Assembly (NCBI GenBank): GCA_009617715.1
Contig: VTFK01000160.1
Coordinates: 682,001-746,000 of the forward strand
Direction of reading: 5' to 3'
Source of the DNA: Plectrocnemia conspersa
Taxonomy: Eukaryota; Arthropoda; Insecta; Trichoptera; Polycentropodidae
DNA length: 64,000 nt
In this document: in pieces, positions 45,740 through 57,024 of the stretch
Layout: every line of letters starts with the position of its first letter
Position numbering within the stretch: the stretch's first letter is position 1
Notes under the pieces: model-generated
The model's input: the letters and a program-made list of their open reading frames with translations, nothing else
Database searches by the model: none
What the model was told of the DNA's origin: nothing
Made by a program: the position numbers and the translations under genes

Positions 45740-46110
45740 GATTTGGAAATCTATGATCAGCGACACAACAAAAGGCCCCTAGGGTAGGGGTAGACCGTAA
45801 ACTTATATAGTACAAGTCCCGTATGGCGGAAAAGCAGAAGCACAAAAAAGCGAATGGCACGGCTGACGTGGTCTTTTGTCTGGTGTTGCCGTCGTCAAAA
45901 GGCGAAACAACAATGGGAGCAAGAGGAGGAAACTCGACAGCCAAGAGAGACGGTGGGTGATGAAGCGTGCAAGGATATCTCTGGTGCCACAACAGCAACG
46001 CTAGGTGAATGTCTTCCAAATAAGATTGTCACAATGGCAAGTGTCGACAGCCTCTGTTTGACCTTTTGTGTCGAACAATACTGAAAATACTGCTTGAGCA
46101 CTCACTCTAT
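45740..46110. promoter_or_regulatory. Candidate regulatory island
   Basis: About 370 bp of balanced composition. Three frames of 68-95 codons overlap on both strands, which argues against any one being real. Purine-rich GAGCAAGAGGAGGAAAC near 45916. Confidence 0.35.
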
Positions 46111-46239
46111 ATGAAGACTCACATTATAATGTGTTGAGTTTTCTAATATTTAAATATTTAACATTAGCTATCCATCAAAAAATACAATATAAAATGTTTT
46201 TTCACAATATTTCTAAAAAATAATTAAACTGAATAATAC

Positions 46240-46800
46240 AAATCTTCAAATGCAGGTGCAGGGCTAATTCCAAACCCCAACTCCCGGGAGACCACCTGAT
46301 TCTTATTATTTAACGCTATGCAAACCTTTTGCATGTCGGGCCCTGTGTTATCAAACAGCCACTGCCAAAACCAACCGGTTATCCAAATATTGGATCAGCG
46401 CATGGGGTGTGTGCTCGATACGCTATGATTTTAATAACCCAATTAAAATTAATCATACCACGCTAGGATAAATCGATGGGGGGGCCACAACATCAAGCAT
46501 GAAAAATAGGAAATGATGTAAGGTCAGGTAATGAAAAGGACGATACAATGCCTTTCTTTATTTGTGTTTAAAAGTCAATGGGCAAGTGCATTGTACTATA
46601 TAATGCACGGTATAGTGGGGTTCTATTATGATAATTACTAGTGAATGTCAAATGAAAACCATTGAGTTGGTCATTGAGGTATCGATGACTCAATAACCAT
46701 GATAATTTATAAATAGCAATAATACCAATCATCATGATAATCGATCAATTTCATTTATTTATATGTATGGTTAATAGCTGACAATATGTTTTCTTTTTAG
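46240..46800. promoter_or_regulatory. Best candidate enhancer block with dense factor motifs
   Basis: Over 550 bp of non-AT-rich, non-repetitive sequence. It holds a POU octamer-like TATGCAAA at 46317-46324, a Grainyhead-type AACCGGTT at 46373-46380, CCCAATTAAAATTAATCAT (homeodomain cores) near 46438, a nuclear-receptor half-site AGGTCA at 46521-46526, and several ATCGAT and CATGATAA words to 46745. No ORF. The motif matches are seen; enhancer function is inferred. Confidence 0.42.
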
Positions 46801-46942
46801 TCATTCTCAGTCATTCAGCTCTTTTTCTACGTACAAGAAATAAAAGGAGCGGAACATTGCCCTCAAAAGCATCAACTTTCACAATAAATATTATTATTCA
46901 AAGGGACAGATTGGAGTTTTTTAAATCGGCTCCGTTTGTGTC

Positions 46943-48262
46943 AAACTTTTTTTGCAAATTATTGTTGATTTGATTGCTTTTTAAACAATTAAAAAATATT
47001 AGACATGGGAGGAAATATTCAACGAATGAAAATTAGTAGCATAAATTTAGGTGTTTGATCTGAAAATTCAGATCAAATACCTAAGGAAGAATCAAAGAAA
47101 TAACGAAAAATCAACAGCGCCAGCTAAATTATATAAATTTAGTGTTTTAATAGATCGTGTTATCAATAATTTGACAACTGGATTTAATGTAGCAAAATAA
47201 ATAAATAGCACATTTAGTTTCATATGGTTATTCCTAAAAGATAATCTAGAAAAAACAGTTTTGAAAATATATTTTAAATATTTAATTTCAATAAAATCAT
47301 ATCGGAATACATTTTCACTGGTAGATATATATGTTTACCAGTGAAAATATAAATTGTCTTGCAGGAATTATATGACTTCAACTTTTCTATATGTATTAAT
47401 TTACATATATTTTTTATCCGATGTATAAATGTTATAGTGATTTTTTAGTAAAGTAATATTTTCACTAATAAAGTCCAAATATATTTTCACCAGTAGATAT
47501 ATATTTCTACTAGGCTGATAGGCTGCTTTAAAATGTCTATGAAGCTCAATTTGAGAGCTGTCATTCGATCATTTGCTGTTCAAATCCAAACCTAACCTAA
47601 CGAAAGATCTAAAACTAATTATTGTTTTAGTTCTTTCGTTAAGTCCAAAATACAAACTAAGCCAACTCATCTCTCATGGGGAAATAATTGAAAGAATAAG
47701 CAGAGACAGAGATCGCATCTCACATATTGTTCCATAGCTTGTCTGCATTTCGATATTACACTATGTTTTAAAAATATGATACCTATCCTTACTGATATTA
47801 CTATAGACTTCTAATATAAGAGGGCTAATCAAAATATATTCAAACCGAATTTTGGTCAATAGGAGAGCGCAAAAACAATTATCACTTCTCAGAAGGCAAA
47901 AATTCACGTCAAAAGCAATAAAATTGTGTCGGCGCCGTCGCAGTGGGAACGCTCGGTAACGATCGTTTGCGACGGCGCCGACACGATTTTATTGTTTTTG
48001 ACGTGAATTTTGACTTCTGAGAAGAGATAATTGTTTTTTGCGCTCTTCTATTGGTCAAAATTCGGTTTAGATGTGCTTTATTCGATTGTTATAAGGAAAT
48101 TCACTATATGGCAACACTAAACAGCAAATAAAACACGACTAATTATTAAGTTAATATTATGAATAGATATTTTTGATAACTTTTAAAGCATAATTAAAAT
48201 ATTTCCTAGAAAATATGATTTTAAAAAATATGTCGCGACAGTGGCTAGGTTTTTTATATATA
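46943..48262 (+). mobile_element. Hairpin-bearing repeat family, copy 2
   Basis: It starts with GCAAATTATTGTTGATTTG, shared with copy 3 near 60823, so it extends further 5' than copy 1. Hairpins occur at 47051-47082 (GTTTGATCTGAAAATTCAGA...), 47311-47348, 47594-47644, and the main one at about 47841-48069. The right arm of the main hairpin has lost about 10 bases next to the loop. The 3' end stops after TCGCGACAGTGGCTAGG, where the sequence switches to a second hairpin fragment. Confidence 0.85.
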
Positions 48263-48267
48263 GGGAA

Positions 48268-48326
48268 AAAATTCACGTCAAAAGCAATAAAATCGCAGTG
48301 GAAACACTCAGAAACGAGCTTTAGGA
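48268..48326 (+). repeat. Fragment of the same family's hairpin arm
   Basis: AAAATTCACGTCAAAAGCAA continues as TAAAATCGCAGTGGAAAC and ACTCAGAAACGAGC. This is the left arm and loop of the family hairpin, but the CpG-rich GTGTCGGCGCCGTC segment is missing. It abuts the truncated 3' end of copy 2. Confidence 0.75.
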
Positions 48327-48479
48327 TGTGCCTTCCTAAGCTCGGAATCACTCGACTAATTCTGATTCAGGTGCATTATTTCAGAAAACTGTTTAGTAAG
48401 TTATTTGACATTTAAAATAAAATTTAGAGTGCAATAAAGTGCGTTACATGCTCAGAAACTTAATATGAATAATTTTTAA

Positions 48480-49010
48480 AATATTATTTGACCTTTAATC
48501 AGTATAGAGTTTGCAGATTATGTATGATAAAATATCAGTAGAGTGTTGCCCATCAATAATGGAACTTCAACAGAACTTTTAATCCTTACTAATTCTTCTA
48601 ATGTATATACATTATTTCATAAAAATAACTATTTATTAAAAGTTCAAAAAAACTTATATAATAAAAATTATAATCTAGAGTGCAATAAAGTGCGTAAAAT
48701 ATTAGATCTCTAATCAATACCTAGTTTGAAAATTATATATGACAAAATTACAATAGTAAAAGGTGATGTTAACAAGAATACCCAACAGTCTTTTTTCTTG
48801 AAGAAAATTACTTACAAACAAATAAATAAATACATATCTCTGCTAATTCTTAACTAACACTGTATTACATAACATTTCCAACTAATCTCTCTAATCAGTA
48901 CCTAGTTTCCAGATTATGTATGATAAAATTGCAATAGTAAAAGTGATAACGTCACACAGCCTATACTTTAGAAAAATATCTTTTAAAGAAAAAAATAAAT
49001 ATATACACAT
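48480..49010 (+). repeat. Degenerate tandem repeat, three units of about 200 bp
   Basis: Units starting near 48492, 48703 and 48892 share in order AATCAGTA, TAGTTT, AGATTATGTATGATAAAAT and CAATAGTAAAAG. Units 2 and 3 also share TTCTTAACTAACA-type sequence and a TTTCC ending. GAGTGCAATAAAGTGCGT at 48427 and 48678 repeats in the same register. Confidence 0.7.
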
Positions 49011-49726
49011 ATTCATTATTAACTAACAATAGATTAAGTAGAATTTCCACAAAATTTATAAAACCATATTATATAATATTTGTACTTAATTTTACAAAAT
49101 TTGGGAATATTTCCCGATTTTTTGATGTTCATTGATAAATGTGATTCAATGATGGCCTTGCACAAATATAAACCTATATAAATTACTAAAAGATAATACA
49201 AACTTAATTTCTCAAAAACAGTATGATATTATTAAAAAAACACCACAAAATGCGGTCTTTGACAAACCGCGAAAATAATAATGGTGAAAAGTTATGTTAA
49301 CACAATTTATTTAGCTCTATAACTCGCAATAAAGTAAATAAATTTATAACTGAATTATCAATAATATAAGTTAAATACCAAACTAAAAGATATAGGTTTT
49401 ACCATTCAACGACTTTAAAGTCAAATTCAACATTTTACAAATCAAATTCAACCATGAAAAAAAATTTTTTATGGATTCTGTATTTAAATATATAAAAATA
49501 AGTAAAAGTTAGGGCAACATGAGCGTCCAAAAAAGTGCTTATTCTAGTTGTTTAGATAACGTATACGTTACTTCTTTTACGTTTAATTTAATTCTTAAAT
49601 TAAAACTAAAATCATATCAAATATAAATTTATTTAAAAAAAAAAAATATATATATATATTTTTTTTTTCAATCTAATGCACGGCCTAGTTAAACGTTAAC
49701 TTATCATCAAACATTATCCATGAGAT
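49011..49726. other. AT-rich DNA
   Basis: A short low-complexity palindrome of A-run, AT alternation and T-run lies at 49637-49670. No gene is seen. Confidence 0.5.
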
Positions 49727-49876
49727 CAGGAAACACTAGAAAAGTCTAATCTGTGATGATCGATCAAAATTATAAATATTTAATAATCATTATTTCTGAT
49801 CTCCCAAACCCGATAGAAGTTTAATTAACACTAGGGTTCATATAAGATTCGAAGGTAGATCTATCATGCTGGTCCT
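49727..49876 (-). repeat. tRNA-derived SINE copy
   Basis: Same order as the 16145 copy: TCTAATCTGTGATGATCGAT, then ATTTCTGATCTCCCAAACCC, then ATAAGATTCGAA (B-box side) and ATCATGCTGG (A-box side) on the plus strand, so the element runs on the minus strand. Confidence 0.6.
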
Positions 49877-50149
49877 TAATATGCTTAGTCTACAGTCAGC
49901 TCACATTTGAGGTGACTTTTAAATACGAGTGAAGCTAAATAGAGCCCAGAGAAATATTTTATATGACTAAAAGAAAAATCCTTGAAATTATTTTTAGCGC
50001 TGCGCTCTAATGTCTTTGTCTTATGATCATTATAATATGACACAACAATTTAGGCTTGTCACTAAATAATATTGTTCATCTTAATATATGCACTCACTTG
50101 CATTTCATCATCTGCAGTTATGCTGTTATTTAACATTATTTATATACTG
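49877..50149. other. AT-rich spacer
   Basis: No feature found. Confidence 0.4.
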
Positions 50150-50690
50150 AGCCATTATCCCTTTGTGTCCATTGTGCGTCAAGTGAACCAGTTTCAATTC
50201 GTACCCGAAGCACTTGTCGCGGTAGTCGTTTCGTGAAGTGTACAGCGACAGTTGCAACGATAGCATTTTGTTTTTACTGTTGTTAGTCAGCTAAGCGTGT
50301 TCTGGAGTGCCCCATTAGGGCGTCGGCCCCCATAAAACCGTGGCAGTCTCATCTGCGGCCCTGCGGGGGGCGCTTCCCATCTGCCGGCGCCCCTTTGCTA
50401 CAAACACACTGAATGATAATTATTTATCATTGATATGATCAATATATTGCGAAGTGATCTCGTTATTTATACAAGTACTCGACCTCGTGTATAAGTTTGG
50501 AACTTTGATTTAAAAATTCAACTTCAATAAGAAACTGCATGAACGGGGATGTCCGTTTATTAAAATTACAAATATTTACTTGTTTACATTAATATGGCTC
50601 TGTGGGAAGCCATGAGGGTAGTTTTCGAGTTTGCCCCCTATCCCTTAGGAATGGCGGTACAGATATCTTATTTGCTCAACTCTCTGAGTG
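50150..50690. promoter_or_regulatory. Candidate regulatory island
   Basis: GC peak at 50310-50400 (CTGCGGCCCTGCGGGGGGCG). TGATAATTATTTATCA, an imperfect palindrome of homeodomain-like cores, follows near 50413. A second mild peak is at 50590-50650. No ORF of note. Confidence 0.38.
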
Positions 50691-51157
50691 TGTTCGTTGT
50701 ATGATATGCGAAATAATAACACACATACACGTATAAAAGTATTAATTAATAATACATATTTCAAACACTTTATGCTACCATGCAGTTTTGGTTGTTTTAT
50801 TGTTGTTGTTAATAACGTAGTTGAAATTATAAATAAAAAATATAAATTTGCCCTCAGATTATTAATACTAAAATTTATTATATTGTTATATTATTAAATA
50901 TAGTTTTTTATAAACTCAGCTGTCAAATTATACAATTTCCCCAAATTTCTTGAGATCCATATTATTTTAATAATATGTTAAATTAAAATATAAATAATTA
51001 CTACGAGCATGAATTAAAATATTTAAATAAAACTTCTCGAGAAAGACTAATTCAAAGGTGTGATGGAAATTGTCAAATCATATTTTCCATTTACGTAGAT
51101 TTAGAGTACTGTACATCAATTTTTGCAAAAAGTTTTTTGCATGCAATATTTTAGGTA
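50691..51157. other. AT-rich DNA
   Basis: A 69-codon low-complexity frame at 50688 is not supported. Confidence 0.5.
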
Positions 51158-52035
51158 GAGTACGCTCGGGATAAGGATTCCGGTTTGTTATTGTGTGCGT
51201 GAACTGTGTGGCTCAAAACAATTTCGGTCAGAATATTAAATTTTTTTATTTTAAAAGAATATATATGCTTATTTAACATACATATATCTGAGCTAAGTTG
51301 GAAATTTCAACAAACAATTAAAAATCGATTATATAAATAATCGAAGAAACCAGACATTGATGTCATTAATTAAATATTTGCAAAATTTAAAATCTTTCAC
51401 TAGTCAAAAAAATAATGAAGTCTTTAGCTATTCTTCAAAAGCAATAAGATATAATATGGGGAAAGAAATTATTCGCAGATTGTTTAATGGCTCGACGACT
51501 CTATTAAATCGTTAGAATATATTTAATTAAATAAAAAATTATCATTGGCGCAACGATAAGAATAATAACTATTTTAAGCCTTACAGAGAATAGTGTAAAA
51601 AAAACCAACAACGTACGGATTAATGGAAAAGTAATTAAAATATTTTAATCCACGGGTAAGAGAACGAATAACTTACAGTGTATATTTGAAGCCTTGATAT
51701 CAATTAACCCAGATATGCCCAAAAAATTTTGTTCTCTTAAAATTTCATATATAAATTAAAAAGAGTGACACAAGTTGAGTGACCTACCCATGGGACAGTG
51801 GGCATATCTGGGTATAAAACCAATATCAACACAAAATTATTTAAAATAAATCACTAGAGAATTCGTCATTAAAATGCTACACTGCATTTTAATGACGAAT
51901 ACCAGCGTTGACGAATCAACGACTGTCCTTAAAAGAGAAAGCGAGACAACGAAGTACACGCTACATCGCTTCTCCCTCTCATATACATGTACACGCACAC
52001 AATAACAAACCGGCATCCTTATCCCGAGCGTACTC
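51158..52035. mobile_element. 878-bp nonautonomous element with 44-bp terminal inverted repeats
   Basis: The left end GAGTACGCTCGGGATAAGGA continues through CCGGTTTGTTATTGTGTGCG. The right end is its inverse (CACACAATAACAAACCGG through TATCCCGAGCGTACTC), with about one mismatch over 44 bases. Inside are two further palindromes: AACCCAGATATGCCCA (51706) with TGGGCATATCTGGGT (51799), and ATTCGTCATTAAAATGC (51861) with its exact inverse at 51884-51900. No transposase frame is seen, and no clear target duplication is visible. Confidence 0.85.
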
Positions 52036-54149
52036 GAACTACTAAAGGAACAAGCAAATAATTTTCATTATTTGATGCCACGAAAACAATGAAACTAAGT
52101 TCAATAGCCAGTATCTTAAGTTTTTATTATTTTATTTAGTTTTAGTCTATTTTGTAATTAGATAAATATTAAATATTTTTTGCATTTGAAAACCAGTTTT
52201 TTTAAAGTCAATTTTTATTCTACAATATTTACCCTAATCGAAAACAGCTTTTAACTTGACACAAATATTTTTAAACTTATATTATTTTCTATAAGTACAC
52301 ACCTGAACTAGCAAAACATGATTAAGTAAGTTTATATTTAGATTTACATTTAATAAATTGCAATCTCAACAAATTAATACATAGCATAATGCGCCAGGTA
52401 ACATAAAACGATACATGTTAAAAAAACTAATTTAATGTTCTATAAAAAAATAACCAAACCATAATTAAATTACAATTAATTTCGTAAAAACATTATTTAA
52501 CATAATTTAGTTGACTAAATTATTAAAATGTAATTAAGAAAAAAAAGTCAAAGTAAAACCCATTAAAAAATATTAAAATATTTTTTAAATAGAATTGATT
52601 ATTATTAAAATAAAAAGACATTATAGGAAAATGGCAATGATTTTTTTTACTTTTGCTAACCAAAAAATCTGTTTTACAATGTTATTATAAATATTGTATT
52701 TTCATGTATATTAGATAGAATATGCAATAAAAGTAGCACATATGCAGAATTTTTTTATTCATTGTTTTGCCTTCATAAAATATCTTAAATAAAAATTGAC
52801 AAAAATCTGTATTTCATTTAAATTTTGTTATTGGATTATGCTACAGGGAGATATGTATATATATAGAAACAGTGATTTATAAAACAGATTACTAGTAAAC
52901 AAACTATAATACATCGTCATAAACGCAACACAATCAAAAGAACTTCTGCCAATTTTGTAAGAAAAAATAAAAAAAAAAACAACTAATAAAATTAATTTAT
53001 AAATAGTCGCCTACATCAACATATTTTTAGACGTGTCGTGAATATTAAAGGATGCATCATAAGTTTCACGATCACGATTGAGAATCATCCCCTCGGAAAT
53101 TTGTACGTGACCCTTTTTTATTTAATTTGGAACACGGTAGTAAATATTTCTCTTTTTTGTCGGCAAGGAGCATATTATTTGTGAATGTGAAGCGCTAGGG
53201 AATTATTTTTTAATTAGCATATTTTTTACTTTGTTTAGAAAAATCATGGCATTTAATTAATTTTATGTAATGCTAGTTATTTTTAAAGAACATACATGTA
53301 TTCCAAAATGTTATGAATGTTTATCGCTTAAACTAAAATAAAAAAAGACCAGAAATCGTACTAAGCAATGAAGAAGCTTATCTGGATAGTAAAATAAACA
53401 CTGAACAAAACCGAATTTAAATTAAAAATCCACAAGATTACAACTTTTTGCTTAAGAAATTGGTTTATTCAAAATGTGTCCTTTTCAACATAACTCAAAG
53501 AAAAATGTGTTTTGAAACTAGTGTTTCTACGAAAGACATAGCATGGGCATGAAATATATGCATGTATCATTGATGTCATAAGCAGTTAGCAAAGCTTTTT
53601 ATAGATTACCTAGAGGACTAAATATTTCGAATCTGTCGAGCTCAAAAGACCGACAAAAACCCTGGCTATAAATATGTATGACGTTACAGTCAAAATTAAA
53701 AAATAATAATAATATCTGGTAGTAGGCGTTGTTTTGCTTTTTTTAACAAAAAATATTAGACGGTAACTAAAAGGGACGAGAACGCTTGTACTCCTATGAC
53801 TATGACTATTTAAAGGATTTAATATTACCACTAACAATACCATATATTTGGGAGTCCAAATATTACACAGTAATTATTATTTATTTGTGTTTCACATGCA
53901 ACATTTGGAATAAAACAAATTAAAGAAAAATCAGAAGACCAAACTAAAGATGAATGGAATAGAATACACAAAATATGGCAACTGCTAAAAAAACCTTACA
54001 CTACATTACTTAAATAGTGATGATTTGAACTAAGAAGAATAATATAATAGATTAAAAAATGCCTTAAAATAAAAGTAGCCGTAGTTTTACCGCAAAACTT
54101 CCATATCGACTCACACATTTAAGTCACTTTTTTGTATCATATAATATAA
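52036..54149. other. AT-rich DNA, nothing recognised
   Basis: Two kilobases of low-complexity AT-rich sequence. A 77-codon minus frame at 53610 has no recognisable feature. Confidence 0.5.
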
Positions 54150-54560
54150 TGCCTCGTAGTATGCAAAACTGGCATCTGTCCATCGTTGCGTGAGTCACGT
54201 CGTAAATCGGCCAGGTACTAATGGCCGGCAGACGTACGGAATCACCGGTCTGATTTCATACCCATATAGTTATAGGGGGAGAGTCACTCCCCTGACATCC
54301 CTGGTCGGTAATAATAATGAACAGATCGCATCTATTGTTTTACTACCGCTGGCGTAATGATCCCCAAAAGTCAGCGCAACAGCTGCGCTAGGCGTGGTTA
54401 TATGCTCGGAATCAATCGGCTTTTAATGGGTTCTCGCATTCAATGGATATCAAAAGATTCAGGATCATGTCGAAAGAATCATTGTGCCAATATGTCGCGG
54501 GATGAGCGGGATGATTGGTTGGGCAGCCCTTGTGTATGGCAATAATAACTGGATTCTCTT
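54150..54560. promoter_or_regulatory. Candidate regulatory island
   Basis: About 400 bp of balanced composition. It has GGCCAGGTACTAATGGCC near 54210 (a short inverted pair), GAGTCACTCCCCTG, and an overlapping E-box run AACAGCTGCGCTAGG near 54377. The 62-codon frame has no known domain. Inferred regulatory. Confidence 0.38.
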
Positions 54561-54810
54561 GAAACACTCAGGTTCTAACGCTTCTGTTGTTTGAAACAAG
54601 AATAACATATATGTTCCACTGTATTTATGTTCTAAGAAAATAATGAGATTCATGCAATTAGTTACTGAAGCTTCGTGGCAAATGATAATGCTAGCGGAAT
54701 AATGTAAATATATGCAGCAGTAGTTTGTACGAAGGTGAGTCAAATATAAATCTACATTGCTTATGGAATAAACAAAAGGACAGACTCTATGGTGCTCAGT
54801 TGTTTATGTT
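54561..54810. other. Unassigned DNA
   Basis: No feature found between the island and the miniature element. Confidence 0.4.
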
Positions 54811-55068
54811 ACTAGAAGCTATGGGGGGCGTAGGGGGGGGCCGCCCCGGGCGGCACTTGCTTGAGGGCGGCATATTCGCGATGATATCGTCTATCTCAAT
54901 GAACTAAAACATATATAAATCCACGAATAACATAAAGCTTAATAATAACCAATTTATTATTTTAAGAAATGCTGATTTTATGTCCCTGCAAAAATGTATT
55001 GGGGGGGGGGTGACAATTTTAAGGATCGCCCTGGCGGCATATACCATAGCTACGCCACTGACTAGAAG
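54811..55068. mobile_element. hAT-type miniature element with 8-bp target duplication
   Basis: ACTAGAAG at 54811-54818 and 55061-55068 are identical 8-bp direct repeats, the size made by hAT transposases. The element between them (54819-55060) ends at the right in CCATAGCTACGCCACTG, the inverse of the CAGTGGCGTAGCTATGG terminus common to many hAT elements. The left end begins at CTATGG, lacking the outer CAGTGGCGTAG. Inside are a GC-rich block near 54840 and a run of ten G at 55001-55010. No transposase. Confidence 0.8.
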
Positions 55069-55440
55069 ATAATAAATATTATATGATGGTGCTTTTAATA
55101 ACAAATCATATTTATTCACACTTTCTTGACCTGCTCAGGATTGTGTTTTTTTTCCTATTCCACTATATTTATTTTTGTACAACTTGTTATTAATTATGAA
55201 TTGTCGTCATGCACCAGTTCTGTCCACACCTAACTCAAAATTAATTGACAAGTCAATGGAAATGTAAAAATCACATCAAGAATCCACCGGAAATATGTGA
55301 ATAATTCAAACCATATTCACACCCCTCCGGTTTCGGTGTGCTCCTTTTGTTATAGTAATTGTAAAATAGTCAGGGGAAGGATCGTCCGGTGGCAGGATGT
55401 TATTGTTATCCACCAACCCCTTGCCAAATGTTGAAATAAT
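55069..55440. promoter_or_regulatory. Weak candidate regulatory patch
   Basis: A short raised-GC stretch at about 55315-55430 (ACCCCTCCGGTTTCGGTGTG, GGATCGTCCGGTGGCAGG). Below the other islands in size and contrast. Confidence 0.25.
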
Positions 55441-56279
55441 ATATTAAAAATCATTTGATTGAAACATACGCCCGGTTTGGCTTGATTTTTTCAAATATAT
55501 ATAATTATATACTTTTTTTAACTAAAGGGTATTTCTATTCATCAAATTATTGATTTTTTAATGGTAGCAACATTAAAAATAATCGATTAGAAATATCTGA
55601 GAATAAGACTTAAAAATAATTAATTTTCAAGATTAAAATTTAAAGACTGGAACTTCTTAATTCATCGAAGTACTATGGATTCAAAAGACACATATTTGCC
55701 AAATATTAATATTAACTTAATTAATATTTCAGGATCAGATATTTAAATATAATTTTTTTTTTACTTAACAATGACTTTACAAAAATTAGTTCGAAGAATC
55801 AAAAAACAAACCAAAACATACGTTTGAAAGAGTGATATTGTACATTCACAATGAGATGTCAAAGATAACGAAAAGTAAATCGGACGTTTTGTTCATATGA
55901 ACTTGAATTATAAACGGTCAGTAACTTTTTGACAAACTTTTATATTAGCCCGTCATACTGACAATACCAAAATGTATTTATTTTTAATGTATACATACTC
56001 ATATATGACATTCGTATACAAATATTTTACATTCGATCGAAACCTAAATTTTCACTATCTGTTAAAAGACCAATATTCAGTCCAAATATAATACTAACTA
56101 ACCATTTAATTTAAAAACATAAAATAGACCTTTTAATAATTACTGATCAATTACAGACCAATTTTGAATTTTCAATATTTCATCAATTAAATCAGATATT
56201 ATCCAAAAAATATTGCCTTTTTAATCGTTCATGTTTTGAGGCCCATTATATACTAAAATTTTAATTCCCATCTAGGTAA
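55441..56279. other. AT-rich DNA
   Basis: No feature found. Confidence 0.5.
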
Positions 56280-56610
56280 AATAGTAAATATCAGCTTTCG
56301 GGGTACATACAAAATGATATTGGTACCTCATGACGAATCATGTTTGTCGAACAAAAAAGCATCGCTCGCTCATCCCACCACATGGTACTTATTATTCGGA
56401 AGCCACAATCACCAGCCACGTGTCGGCACGTGACCACAAAAGCTTGTATACCCCTGGCGGTGGATCCAGTGGCACGCGCGACAATATTTAGAGGGGTGGT
56501 CAAGTCACGCGGCCCTCCAGGCCTATTTCCGTTACTAACTTGATAATTGAAGGCAGTTTAGTGGACGAGAGCAACAAACTGCCCTTCCGCTTCTCGAGTG
56601 ACATCCTGGA
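56280..56610. promoter_or_regulatory. Candidate regulatory island with two phased E-boxes
   Basis: CACGTG occurs at 56417-56422 and 56427-56432, exactly 10 bp apart and so on the same helix face. GGCGGTGGATCC and CACGCGCGAC follow. Overlapping frames on both strands have no known domain. bHLH binding is inferred from the motif only. Confidence 0.4.
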
Positions 56611-57024
56611 ATAATCTTACAGTATTTTTTTATAATAATAAAAAATAGTCGAATAACGTATTTAGAAATTGAACTATTTTTAGTATTATCCAATAGCAGT
56701 AGTTTATTACCGATTTTAGATGGATGTTAAAAATTTTATAGTAGTAAATGTTATTAAGCTACATACATATTGAGTCTAAAGCGTTATTTAGCTATTCACT
56801 CTATGAATCCTTAAATGAGTTTGCATAATTACTTATTAACTAGTTGTACATAGCGTAACGTATATGTATATACATATATACAATATTTACCACGATGTTG
56901 ATTTAGTTAATAATTCTATATTATTTATAGATTTCATTATTAATTATCTTCATGATTAAATAGACTTTAGAATGTATAGTTCATATTTTTAAAATGGCAT
57001 ATCATACATTGAATTATAATCGAT
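56611..57024. other. AT-rich DNA
   Basis: No feature found. Confidence 0.5.
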
